Assembly (NCBI GenBank): GCA_028551475.1
Contig: CM052361.1
Coordinates: 24,627,491 to 24,691,490, forward strand
From: Casuarina equisetifolia
Lineage: Eukaryota > Streptophyta > Magnoliopsida > Fagales > Casuarinaceae
Direction: 5' to 3'
Length of the DNA: 64,000 nucleotides
Part shown: piece after piece, positions 12,387 to 25,000 of the stretch
Layout of the letters: every line of letters begins with the position of its first letter
Position numbering within the stretch: the stretch's first letter is position 1
Program-made: the position numbers and the translations under genes
The notes under the pieces: model-generated
What the model was told of the DNA's origin: nothing
The model's database searches: none
What the model saw: the letters and a program-made list of their open reading frames with translations, nothing else

Positions 12387-15300
12387 TGGTGGTGGCTTAT
12401 AATTACCTAGGCCTAATTGATCTTTGACATAAACATCTAAGCATGAATGCAGCAATGAGCCAAGCTGATCAAAAATTGTCACATTCTGAATGGCGTGACC
12501 ATGATTGGCAAAACAGTCTGCTACCATATTCCCCTTATGATGCACATGACATATAAGTGCATGTAAAGAAATCATAATCAAACATTGACGTATGACATAC
12601 TCCAATTTCCATGGAGTTCTCCGTTTGTTGAGTAGGCATTGAATTAAATAGAAAGAATCAAATTCAATAACATGTGGTACTTGATTTCGTGCATGACATA
12701 TTTTAAGGCCCTCTAACATTGTATATGTTGGTTTTTATGGCTTAACAAGAAGGGGGGTTGAATTGTTATTGTACCAAAACCTGTTTCTTTCTAAAACTCT
12801 AATCAATTACTTTAACAACTTGTATGATAATATGCAATTAAACAAAAATATGTAATTAAAGAGAGAGTAAGAGAATCAACACCCAATTTACCACGGTGGT
12901 TCGGCACTCTATCTTAGTGTCCTACGTCCACCCTCTTCTCCTTCAATCAAACTAATTGAAGTCACCTTTACTTAATCTGATTAGGAGAACACATTCTCCC
13001 TAATCTAACTAATTCCTTCTCAAAGGAATTACCAAGTCTAAATACAGATAGTGATCAAAAGATCATATACAATAACAAATCCCAAAATAATATGTCAATG
13101 TATGGGATATTGCTAATCAAAGGAGCTATTCAAACAAATATATCAAGATACAAAGCTCCTATTACGAAATCCCCAATTTGGTGAAATTAGGGTTTCGGAT
13201 TTTCCTCAAGATTTATGTGCAGAGAATGTTTATAAGTGAAATCAGCACATAAATAATGTTATACAAGCTATAATTGATGATATTATCAAAGATTAAACCG
13301 AATAATTGAATATCGCCGAGAGCTTGTAAACCACCGAATGATGTATGATCTCGAATCAAATGGTAAGTAAGCTGAGTAGATTATCTTCACAAAGAAAAAT
13401 GCTTTAAATAGATGTTCATCATCAACTTAAACCTTCACAAACACATCTCCTTTAAATAGAAGCAAATCTAGGGTTTTCTTTTTGAATCAAACCTAAACCA
13501 TAGCCTTTTATCCGTTAGGAATAGTAGATTGTCCATCAAATCAGCCTCATTTCAACCTTTTGATTCAAAATCCGACCGTTCTAATAGCCCGTCTCCTCCA
13601 GATTCATCCCCTTGAAGCTTGGCACTTGAGAGAGACGAAGGCAGCATCGGGGTGAGAATAACGCGGCTAGGGCATGACCCCTCAAGAGATAAGCGTCTCT
13701 TATGTGCCCTTAAGTGAGACAACGTCGTAGCCAACAAGCGTATCAAGGAAGCTTCTGATGTGATCAAGACAACACCGTAATGGAAGTCTCTGATAATGAT
13801 CAATACAACACCATAATAGGAAGCCTCTGATAATGATCAATGCGACACCGTAATGGGAACGGGATCAGGCAAGCTGACGTGAACTTAGGCCGCACCTATG
13901 TTCTTACACTCCAGTAGCAAAAGTCCAGTCCAGTAATACTATATATTCAGTATGTATACCCGGTCCAATATTCACACGGTCCAGTATCAATGCTCGGTCC
14001 AATATCAATGCACTTATAATATATTGCATATATTGAACTTAAGCTTATATATTGTTCCTGCAATTTCACCAAACTAAGTATCATATTCCTAAAATATATT
14101 CAAGTATATTTTATATTTCTTGAAGAAATATTTAAATAAACAATATATTTAAATAATCAACATTTATTTAAATAAATACTTTAAGAGTATATTTTATGAG
14201 AGAATGTAGGAACCCGGTTACTTTATAATATCATTAATTGATATTATAATTTGTACACCTTTTACTTCCTATAGTTTTTCTTTTTGCACATTTAGAAAAA
14301 AACATAATTTGAGAATTGATATTTACAAGAAAATATTTTCTGTCACAACAAAACCCTATTTTCCAATAGTATATGCTTCTGCCTCTGCATTACTGTCAAG
14401 ATATAACTTGGTGGAAAAGGCCATGATGAGATCTCCGTTATGATCTCTTAGGATTCCCCCTCCAGCATTATTCCCCCTAATGCTTGATCCGTCTGTATTA
14501 AACTTGTATTGTCCTATAGGAAGAGGTTGCCAATTAACCTAAATTCCTCGCCGCAATGGAATATAAATCATAGGAATTTTTAGCACAACTAATGATACTT
14601 AATCTAGGAAACTTACTTGAACCTTGACTTGGATTAGAGTTGATAGTTGGAGCATCCAATGTGTAACCCTGTTTGTTAATTTTGAATAACGACATACACT
14701 CACCATTATGTTTTGCTAAATTCCTAGCTAACCAAATTTCTCGCGCAATAACACCTACCAAAATGGCTACTAGCGCTCTTCTTTGATTATGCCATGATAC
14801 CTCTGAGTACCAGGAAGAAACAAAATTAGATATAGAAGTAAATGAACAGGTACTTGAAAAGCGTTGCCAAATCTCCTCCAAAGCTGTTGTGCTAATTTAT
14901 TATGCATAAAGACATGATCCACAGTCTCATGTTTACCCTTGTTACAACAATAACACTTAGATGCCAATTGGATTCCTTTTTTTTGCATATTACATTCCAC
15001 AGGAATGCCATAATGAATTAATTTCCACATAAACAATCCAATATTGGGAGGGACTACTTTGTTCCACAAAAACTTTGCCAAAACACTTTTTCTTTTTTAA
15101 CTCTCCGATCATGATACACCAATGAAGCTAAAAATTCACCAGAAGCACTCAAATCACAAACAAGTCTATTTGGCTCCTAATTACAAATGATTTTATTGGC
15201 CTACTCTTGTTGCTCACTAAACAGATGTTCTTGAATAAAATCTTGATTTTGAAGGGCTTCTCTAACCGTTATATCTTGTTATGGGCATGAAGGATACCAA

Positions 15301-18159
15301 AGAGGTTGTCCAGGCCAATTATCCTTCCAAAAGTAACATTTACCCTCCCCAATAATCCATTTACCATGCTTGACTAAATACTCCAACCAAGGTAAGATCA
15401 TCTTCCATGTATGAGAATGTGCATTCTTTTTACCTCGTCTAATTGCTTTCATTAGGTGTCCATACTTGGCTCGCATAACTGAAGCCCACAATGATTGTCC
15501 CTAAACGAAATGCCATGCAAATTTTGTTTGAAGGGCCTACATTGTTTGCTCTAAATTTCGAACTCCTAGGCCACCTTTTTCCAAAGGCATGCATATATTC
15601 TAACATTTAACCCAATGGCTTCCATGACCATTTCCTTTACTCCACATGAATTTGGTTAGTATGCTGTTAATCCTTTGTATGACCGTGTTAGGCACTTTCA
15701 TCATGGAAATGATATGTATCAGCATAAAGGATAGAACACTTTTGATCAATGTCAATTTTCCTCCCTGTGATAAGAATTTTATTTTCCAATTTTACACTTT
15801 ATTAACTATAGCATCTACCATCTCCTCAAAGTAATGAACGCGACTCCGTCCTTTGAATAATGGAGTACCTAAGTATTTAACTAGCAGGTTTACAAAAGAG
15901 AATCCTGTTATTTGCTTGATAAGTTCTTTCTTTGATGGTTCTAACTTCTTTGAAACTATAACCTTGGTCTTCTCTACATTAACCTTTTGTCCGCTATATG
16001 CTTCATATTATTGTAACAAATTCTTGAGATATTCAAGAGATCGTTGGTTTCCTTCCATAAAAATTAGCATATCATCGACATATAATAAATGGGAAACTCC
16101 TCCAAAAGTATTATCTCCTTTAAATATTCCAATGAATGGTGTCATATTCATCAAATGATTGACTTTTCTACTAAAGGCATCTTGGGCCAAGATAAAAATG
16201 CTAGGTGATAAGGGATCCCCTTAACAAAGACCTCATGTAGACTTGAAGAAGCCATGCTTTGCTCCTTATACCAAAGTGTAAACCAATTGTTGGACATACA
16301 CCTAAATATCATCTCACTCCATAGGTTAGAAAATCCAAACCTCTTCAATACCTTAAGTATAAATCCCCACTCCATGCGATCATAAGCTTTTTCCATATCC
16401 ACTTCAATCATCATGTTGACTATTGCCTTTCGATCCAATTCATTCATTATTTCTTGTGCTATTGCAACATTTTCATGAATAGCTCGCCCTTGTACATAAC
16501 CATATTGTTCCTTAGAGATCACTAAAGGTAGTAAGCACACCAACCTATCATTCAAAATCTTGGCAATTATCTTATAAGTAAAATTGCACAAACTGATAGG
16601 CATGAGATCTTTGAAACTTTAAGGGTTTTTTCTTTTTCGGTATCAAAATGATTAGTGTGGAAGTAATGCATTTAGGCATGGGGTTGCCACCAAAGAAATC
16701 ATGTACCACTACTACTATATCCCCTATCATAATCTCAGCATTTGCTTAATAAAAATGTCCATTGAATCCATCTGGTCCTAGAGCACTATCAGGATCTAAT
16801 CCTTTAATGGCCATCAAAATCTCCTCCCATTGTGGCTCCTTACATAACTCATCATTATGTTCAACAGTTATTAACGATGGAATGTATTCAAGTAGATCAC
16901 TTTGTATTCTTTCCTCTAGGGGGAATCTAAGTGGATGAATGAGAGGTGTGCTATTATATACAGTGAGGATATGAGAATAATAGTCAACTGCAAGTGGACC
17001 CAATATATCAGGATTCAAAGAATAAGTACCATCATGTAACTTAAAGTCCCACTTTGTTTGATAGTTTCTTTCTTTGATGTAAGAATAAAAGTATGTAGTA
17101 TTTCTATCCCCTTCTTTTAACCATTTTACTCTTGTCTTATCCCTTAGGGTTCCTTCCTCCTATGTGATTAAATCATTCAATTATTCTTGAACCCTTTTGT
17201 ATTCTGCATGTTTCACCTCTGACCAACCATTCTGAATTTCTTTATCAAGTCGACAGATGCTCTCTTCCAAATTGATTCTTTGTTGTTGTTTTTCCTTCCT
17301 TGTTTCCTTGCTCCACTCCTTTAATTTCTTTTTCACATATTTCAAGTGACCATACAACCTATGCCATGGGGTATCTGTTTGAAATATGTGCCACTCTTTA
17401 TCCATAATCTCCTTAAAGAATTGCTCTTGAATCCACTGTCTTTGAAACTTAAAGCTTCCATAATACTTTCTTTCTTTAGACAATGATAAAACTAAAGGAC
17501 AGTGATCAGATTGTATCCGTGGAAGGTGGCACACCCATATTTGTGGAAAGTATAAGAATGCTTCCAAGTTATTGAGAACCCTATCAAGTCGTATCCAAGT
17601 GCTTCGTTGGCTCACTTCATTACTACACCATGTGTATGGTTTTCCTTCATATCCTACATCCAACAGCCCAACATCAAAGATAAATTCTTGAAACTCTTCC
17701 ATTGCCTTTCTAGAGTAAGGTCTACCATTTTTTTTTCTAATTGATCTATAATGATATTGAAATCACCTCAATTATCCATGGTTTGTTTCCAATGTCCAAC
17801 TCTAATAATGAATTCCATAGTGACAATCATACATTGTACTCATAACTCGCATAAATCATAATGAAAATGAATGAAAAATCTGTCATCTTGATATTCAAAG
17901 TGATGTGTTGAGTATGTATTGCAATAACCTCAACTGTTACTTGATTCTTCCATAAAATCCATATGTGCTTGTTTTCTGGCTCAAAGTGCTTAACATGAGG
18001 AAACTGAAGTTTGACTACTATATTCCTTAAATGGTTGGTTTTTTTCTTTGGTTCTAACAAAGCTAAGAATTCAACTTTATTTTCTTGAACTACCCATTTT
18101 AAGTAGTTTATTTTTTAGAGGCCACCTGTCCTTCTAATGTTCCATATTAAGGTCTTCAT
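12387..18159 (-). pseudogene. LINE ORF2 (endonuclease, RT, RNase H), broken
   Basis: Starts with MKTLIWNIRRTGG (18159), the usual N-terminus of a plant LINE endonuclease. The endonuclease continues to about 17500, where SDHCPLV matches the family's C-terminal SDH motif. Reverse transcriptase runs about 17018-15900: ALGPDGFNGHFY near 16746, EQYGYVQGRAIHENVAIAQE and VDMEKAYDRMEW near 16400, and the catalytic LLYVDDMLIF near 16075. There is a frameshift near 16200, between the AYDRMEW and YVDD segments. The zf-RVT domain (about 15081-14770) has CYCCNKGKHETVDHVF. RNase H is split: its start (KFNTDGSSIRGNNAGGGIL, about 14500-14374) and its end (12719-12387) lie on either side of the solo LTR at 12726-14368. 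Several in-frame stops, for example one just after TGGL near the start. Not functional as it stands. Confidence 0.85.
12726..14368 (-). repeat. Inner solo LTR (Copia, SIRE-type) inserted in the LINE
   Basis: Reverse copy of the LTR family seen at 5985-7620 and of similar size (1643 bp). On the plus strand it starts TGTTGG at 12726 and ends CCAATA at 14368. The flanks are identical: GTATA at 12721-12725 and at 14369-14373. It carries the 'cattaattgatattataat' block near 14232-14250 and the 'accacggtggttcgg' block near 12891. It separates the two parts of the LINE RNase H region, so it is younger than the LINE. Only one LTR is present, as expected after recombination between two LTRs. Confidence 0.93.
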
Positions 18160-19655
18160 AATTAAATGGCATAGGAAGGACACATTTTGGTAGGGTATGA
18201 ACATATCCTGCTGCACTATTAGATTTGATAGATGTAGAACTAAATGGATTATGCTTATTCCTTGCACCAGTAATTTGTTTAATAGGTGTAAAGGGTGTCG
18301 CAAATGATTTCCTGAACATACTTGCTAGATTTTGAGCTACAATGTTCCTATCACCTTGTGTCATGTCTTCTTTTTATTGATGTTTACTCACTTCTACACT
18401 AAATTTCTTAAAGGCTTGCTTACCATCCTGTATTAACATGGCATTTTGTACATACTCATCCAAAATCACCACAAAACTCTTTATAGGTAAAGTTAATCTC
18501 TTGTCAAACTTTATCCTATTTTTTGTAAGCACCATTAACTTTCTATCAAGTGGTCTTAGTGATTCAACTATGTATTGCACAGGTTGTTGTGTGGTAGAAA
18601 GGCTCATTAAAGTTGATTCTTGTATTTCTTCTACAGAGATAATATATGATTTGTCCTCTTCTATGTGATCAAGTGTAACAACAGAGTTGGTAATTTTAGT
18701 AGGTTAATAAACAACAATTGTGTTGTGATCTGTTCCATGCAACTCTGATATGTTTCGCCCTTGCTCCATTGTATCCTACTTTTCCTTTAAGATAAGCTCT
18801 TTTCTAACATACCTCATTTTGGTTGGTTCCTTTCTCTTAGTAACAACTCTCTGACTAGTTAGGTTCCCAACCTCAATATCTTTAATGTTGTTGGCCATTA
18901 CCTCGTTCTTTGTTTCTGTAACAATATTAATGGCTGACACCATTTGTATCGGTTCTTCAAAAATTGCTTCCGTACTGTTATTGCCCCTTTTCTTTTTTGG
19001 TTGGTCAACATGGTCTGAGTTAATATTTCTTGTACTCATATTGGCCTTGTTTTCCTTTCTTCTAGCTAAAGCCTTTTGTCGGCAGCTAGTTAGACCATGA
19101 CCTTCTTTGTTGCAAAATGTGCAATGTCCATCCTTGGATTCATAAGCAATCTCTTGCCAAAAACTACCCTCCACTAATGCTTCATTTTCAATCTCAATCA
19201 AAAGTTTTTCAGGAAGTGGTTTGGAAGAGTCCATCTCCACACAAATCCTTGGTGCAATAGGATGCTTCAGCTTCTTAGTTCTTTTGTCAGAGCATAAGTA
19301 CTTTCCCAGGGCATTTCCAATAGCAACTAGAATTGAATGGTTTTGACATGGAAGTGGAAGTTGAGGTAAGGTAAACCATACAACAACCATCTTACTTTTT
19401 CTGGTTATATTATATGTATTTTCCCATCTGGATAATGTGTACCTATATTTATCGAAAGACCTCCCATCCTGGAACCAAGCCAATTTAAAGTCCTCCTTGG
19501 ATTGTAATTGAATGCTCAAACTTCTACTATCCAACAAACCAACAACTGCGAAGTTCCTCAGTCCCCATTTAGTATTAACAAAATGCTCAAACATATTCAC
19601 TAATGGTCTCCCTTTGATAAAGGTGGCCACTAAAGTGAGTGTGTGATATTCAGCT
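18134..19655 (-). pseudogene. LINE ORF1 (DUF4283 and CCHC knuckle), broken
   Basis: The longest open part (19630-18776) encodes a DUF4283-like RNA-binding region (KGRPLVNMFEHF, then VVGLLDSRSLSIQL, FDKYRYTLSRW, MVVVWFTLPQLPL) followed by a knuckle CTFCNKEGHGLTSC. This is the standard ORF1 of plant L1-like elements. It opens on GTG rather than ATG: the frame continues upstream (VAEYHTLTL) but meets a stop after about nine more codons, so the true start is lost. Downstream pieces (18607-18374 and 18364-18134) look like the C-terminal part in separate frames. The last ends at 18134, overlapping the start of ORF2. Confidence 0.8.
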
Positions 19656-19984
19656 ACCTATGAAAATTCATAACTTGAAATAGCAACTCGGGGATGAGTT
19701 CCACTTTTTAACTCCAACTTTCATGTATACGAAATTGGAGGAATATCTAGCAATTGGGATACTGGAATATATGGAGAGAGAAATTTCTCTCTCCAATAGT
19801 CTTAAGGGTCATCTATGGTGTTGTGGTGGGGGATCTCATAACCCAGTTTATGGATTGTATGCCCATCCACCTTGGATTGCAAAGGGGGTAGAACGGGCTT
19901 ACCGTATGTAGCATGAGGTTTTCCTTGTTCCATCTAGTGTGGTTTTGATTTGCCCCACTTAATGTTACCATCTCAATCTCCTTC

Positions 19985-20960
19985 TCAAGCCGATTAAACA
20001 ATTTGTAAGGTGCACTTTATATGCCTCCATTGTCACCACTATCATTCTGGTAAGCTTTATGTGTTAAAGGTAACCATGACTTGGTTTTGATCTGTTGCTC
20101 TTTTTTTGCAAACAAAGTGGTTGCCATAGCCGTGAATGACTCAAAGGCTTTTGGCAGTCATTTCTAATGCACAAAATGCTACCAAGGCTTTAAACCATTA
20201 CCCTTGGGGTTTAAAGAGGCCCCAAAACGCATATTATATTTGTTTCTATGAAAAAAACTCCCAAAACACAACTCTGAGGGATTTGAAACCCCCACCAGCT
20301 AGGAGGTGTGAGTAGATCCGATCATCATCATGTGCTCAAATCAGGAAGAATCTATATGATGAGATGATCTGCTCATGCTCCGATGACACGCACCGCCATC
20401 CACCACCATACGCCGCCACTGCCCGTCGTCAATTTTCCTAGAAATTTTCAGTAAAGGTAAATTGAGACCCCTAGGTTGTAGATCAATTGGAAGTTTACTC
20501 AAAATTGTAATAGAAATGAGTAGATCTGGCGGAAAGGTTCAAACAGCATTCACACGTTCTTCGCCAAAAACCACCATAAAATCGTTCAAATCTGCTGCAA
20601 AAGGTCTATAAATTGCTCTGGGACTGCAAATCTGCTCTCTCTTTGCCTAAAATTGCCTCAATATAGCCAGAAAATGGCCAAAATGATTTGTCAAAATGGG
20701 TTGTCAAAGGAGGAAAATGATGAAATTGATGAGAAGCGCAGCAGATCCTTGTCATCGACCAATCCTCAAAACAGTGACTTCATGAGTCTCTTCCTTCATC
20801 ATCGACAGTGAGTGGTTTAGGGTTTTTGGGTTTTGGGTCTCTGGGTTTCAAGAAATGGGCTTTTGGTAGTGAGTTTTTTGTTTCCAGTGAGGTAAGGAAA
20901 TGGGAGAGAGTTATACAGCACCGGCGGCAATGCCCTGCTCCAACAGGTTATGAAGGCACT
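19985..20960 (-). other. Probable LINE 5' UTR, no gene
   Basis: About 1 kb without convincing coding capacity between LINE ORF1 and the right LTR arm. Read on the minus strand it is moderately GC-rich with short CT-rich runs, as in 5' leaders of plant LINEs. Assignment rests on position only. Confidence 0.45.
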
Positions 20961-20969
20961 GGTTGGAAA

Positions 20970-21727
20970 GATTATTCATCATTTTTGCAATATCAACTGA
21001 TTACTTCATCAAATCGTGAAGCTACTTTGTATCTTTAGTGATATTCCTTCAAATCAATATTCTTGTGAATGTTCACTGATTAGATTTAAGTGTTTATGTG
21101 TTGATTGAATCTTGATTATTATATAAACATAAACTTCTTTGTAAATCCAAAACACTAACCTTGTGAAAATTGGGGTTTTGTGATTAGAGCTTGAATTGAG
21201 CTTTTATATATTCAATTAGCTCTGGGTAAAGCCTTATTCCTCATTTACATAATACACTTGAGGATTTGCTTGATGTACTAAGGTTGTTTCAACCTAAATC
21301 TTGTAACCGTGGATAAACTTACTCCTTGTTGAAGAGTTGTGAAGCATAGAAAGGGATCTTTCCTAGGTTATAGTAAAGGAGACTTCAATCAGTTGAATTG
21401 AAAGAGAAGAAGGTGGATGTAGGGCTCAAGGATTGAGTGTCAAACCACTGTGGTAAACGTAGTGTTTCTCTTCCTTTATCTGATTTGGATTAACTTGCTA
21501 AATGTGTTATATGTCCAGCCACTAATCTGTCATTGATTTACTTCCTTAGCCATGACATAATTTTTCTATTTGGTAACTTATGTGCGTGACATTTGCTTAC
21601 TGATTTCTTGTCATATTAATGTGAAATTATGTTGAAACCATATGAACTTTAGAAAATAAAATTGTATCTTATTCTTGACTTTGTTAACAATTCAAACTCT
21701 CTTCTTGTTATGTCATAAAACTCAACA
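20970..21727 (+). repeat. Right arm of the outer solo LTR
   Basis: Matches the last part of the SIRE-type LTR: 'gatattccttcaaa' and 'cttgtgaat' near 21040-21070 also occur in the 5' LTR at 1472-1500; then 'ggtggatgtagggctcaagg' (21411-21430) and an end CTCAACA at 21727. The following AATCA (21728-21732) equals the five bases at 12001-12005. The left boundary with the LINE is approximate. Confidence 0.8.
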
Positions 21728-21732
21728 AATCA

Positions 21733-22070
21733 AATGCAAGTGAAGTTTTTTCCCGAAATGCAATGCTCAACAACAAGCATACATATCCATGACTTCATTG
21801 TACGTAGAGTGAGATACCCAAGCGTGCCTTTAATGTATTTGTTACATCGTGTGACCTTAACTAGTCATTCATTACAAGTTCTTTACTTACTTATAAGATA
21901 ACGTCTCTCTACTTCTTCAATTAGTGATAAGTCCAAAGTTAACCTTGTGTGCACCAAATGGTCTAAAGCTAACATGCAACTTATGGGCTAATCAAAAACT
22001 TAATTTTTTTTCATTTTTTTAATCTTTCCTTTTAATTAGATAAGGTGCAATACACTCGTGCATTCATTAT
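21733..22070. other. Intergenic spacer between elements
   Basis: No gene, RNA or clear repeat seen in this stretch between the outer solo LTR and the next Copia element. Confidence 0.4.
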
Positions 22071-25000
22071 TGTTCAGATATAATGTGTTACCACAAAGGT
22101 CCTCTTCATCTTGCCCAAAGTCTTTTTCCTTTGCCATATGGTCTACAAGTCTCCCCCTTCAGCACATGGCTTGCAAGTCTCCTCCTTTGGCACATGGTCT
22201 GCAACACAACAAAAAACCAAAAGTCTTCCACATGGAACTCACCAAGCTTCCTTCATTCTCTTCTCTATATATAGAATCACTTTGTAAACTTAAATTTCTA
22301 ATGTAGGAACAATTCTCCCATTGTAATATGCTTCTATCAAAAGGGTTTTTCTTGTTTATCAATAAAACAAGCTTTTACCCACAAATGTTTCTTTTTTATC
22401 AACATTTTGACACGGCGTTAAGAACTCAAGTTTAAAACCTTATGTTTTTCTTTGTTTTCTTTTGATCTTGAAGAAACGCTTCTGCTCAAACTATACTAGT
22501 CTTTTTTCATGTCTTTTCCCTTTGTTTCAAGGCTTTTTCAACAACTCCGGCAATCTAGTGAAGATGACAATCCAAATGACACTATCTTTTGTTCCTTTGT
22601 CATAATATGACAATGTTTCCCTCCTTAATGTGAACAACACCGTAAGTCATCAAACGATGCCACTTGCATCTCCGCCAAGCAACATTGTATTGACAACAAC
22701 AACAACAACAATGTTACAATAAAGCCATTTTCTCTTGTTCGAAGCTCAAAATGACAACGGTTTGTCACAACCACCACAATGTTTGAATCTGGCAAGGTTC
22801 AACCCTATGTTCCACCATTCCAAAGTAAGGGTAGAAGCTCTCACACATCAAACCGAACCCCTCCACTGACTCCTTTGCCTACTCTGCTACCTTAGAATCC
22901 TTATTCAAATACCAAAGGACAAGCACAAACCCTAGATTACGTAGATCCTTTCTATTTGGCTGTCAAAGACACTAATATATAGCACTTGTTGAGGTAAAGC
23001 TATAAATAACCTCTAATTATGCCACCTAGTGTGAGACAATGATGATTGCCCTTTCAATCAAGAACAAATTCGAATTTGTTGATGGGTTGTATGTAAAACC
23101 CAAATCCAATTAGCCGACCTAAAAGCTTTGGGAACTTTGCAATGACATCTATCATGGTTGGATTTTGAACTCAATTGCTAACCACCTCCATGAAGAGCTG
23201 ATCTACACCTAAATTGCGGCTAAAATGTGTTAAAATTACGCCTCTAGTATCATTAGGTCGACTCATCTAGGGTTTATGACCTAACCACTGAATTATGCCT
23301 AATTCATCAAGGGTGCAAGCCAATTTCTTCACATTTTGTCCAATTGAAGTAACTTTAGAATGAGTACACCTCCTTAATCAAACTTAAGAGGCCTCAAATG
23401 ATGACTTTCCAGCCTAGGAGGGAACATGATGAGGAAATATGCTTTTACCAATTTCACCTTGGACTTAATGACTGTTATTCAACTATTAATGATGCAACCT
23501 TTTTTGGACCTTTTGGAACTTTTGAAGACCTATTCCACGGTCTGTAAGGTGAAATTCCACCAGAGCATGGTGGGGAAGACGACTAGAGAATTCACCTTTG
23601 TTACGGCAAAAAATCAAGTCGACACAACAAACCTTAAAGCTAGGTCAAGAGCTGTTATGGCAGGCACACTAACGGGGTTAACTTCAAACACTGAAGGAAC
23701 TATAGCAAATGACATGTCATTCATGCTAAAGGAAGCACAAAACAACTAATCGTTCAAAGGACGGCAAAATGACAAATGTGCCCTTTCTAGAAAAAAATGG
23801 CCATAAAAAGGAGAAATGTTATTAAGTGACAAGTCTGTGGTGCGATTATTGCAAAGGCTATGGACAGGAAAAGAAAGAATGCTACAAACTCCATGGTTTT
23901 CCACTAAAGCATAAAAATTTCAAGGAATAAACCAAACCCAACTTGTTAATAGAATATCTAGATCATGTCTCCATCACCAAGATAGATTATCAATAGTTCA
24001 TGCAGCTCCTAAATGGCAATCAGGATGAACATGCTTGCTTGGCAAGTACCTCTGAATTTTTCAAAAATTGTTAGATAATTAATTATGGTGATAGTGACCA
24101 TATTATTACAAATTTGTCATGCTTTAATTCAATTATTCTATGTGTCTCTAGATTTAGGAAAGTTAAATTTTCAAATGGTGATGGAGCATTGGTAACTCAT
24201 CTAGACAATTCATGCATATCAAACTAAAATTAAGCATAGTATTATATTTACCATACTTCAAACTCAACCTTATATTTGCTTCAAAGTTTTGTCATGAAAA
24301 TAAATGCTACATCATATTTTATCCTCAATTTTTTGTATTTCAAGACCTTTGGATGAGTGAAGTCAAAGAGCTTGGTAGGGTTAAAAATGGGCTCTAATAT
24401 TTTGTTGCATGTCCTAATAGGAAAGATGTCACATAAACCCCTAGACATGTCCCATCCTTTGTAAACACAATGTCTACATGTAATGTTTTAAATTTCAAAC
24501 TTTGGCACTATAGATTCGAACATATGTTCAATAAAAATTTTCAATATATCAATGATTTTTAAATCTAAAAAATTCTCTTAACACAAGTCTAGCATGATTT
24601 GTCCATTTGTGAAACAAACTTAGAACCCATTTCCTATATACAACCATATAGGGCAATGAATTTTTGACCTAATCAACATGGATGTCTAGGGACCTTACAA
24701 AATCCCTAACTACAACGGATCACGGTATTTCCTCACTTTGGTTGACAAACTTTCACTTGGAACTTGGATGTTCCTAATGAAAATCAAAAGTCAAATCTAT
24801 TCACAATAAAGGAATTCCTCAACTTGGTTAGAAAACAATTTAACACAGAGGTCAAGTGTATTAGAACTAACAATGCACTTGATTTTTTCAATCAGTATAC
24901 AAAACAAATATTTTCTTCTCGTGACATTAAGCATAAGAGTTCATGTGTACACACACCATAACATAATGGTATAATTGAGCACAAACATCGTCATATTCTA

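Larger units (their letters stand above)
12194..20960 (-). mobile_element. Plant L1-like LINE, inactive, nested in a solo LTR
   Basis: A nearly complete minus-strand non-LTR retrotransposon. In its own direction: a 5' UTR-like region (about 20960-19680), ORF1 (about 19655-18134) with a DUF4283-type domain and CCHC knuckle, ORF2 (18159-12387) with endonuclease, reverse transcriptase, zf-RVT and RNase H, then a 3' UTR ending in 'ggtattaataaaatttg' and a short A-rich tail near 12194. Without the 1643-bp solo LTR inside it, it is about 7.1 kb. ORF1 and ORF2 overlap by about 26 bp in different frames. Several stops and frameshifts break both ORFs. It lies within a solo LTR; the two LTR arms together are about 700 bp shorter than a full copy, so the LINE insertion or a later event seems to have removed target sequence. 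The 5' limit is uncertain (20000-20960 is assigned to the LINE by position and content only). Confidence 0.8.

Noticed and set aside
18885-19100. Plus-strand open frames opposite LINE ORF1 and ORF2
   Set aside because: Shadows of the minus-strand LINE coding regions.
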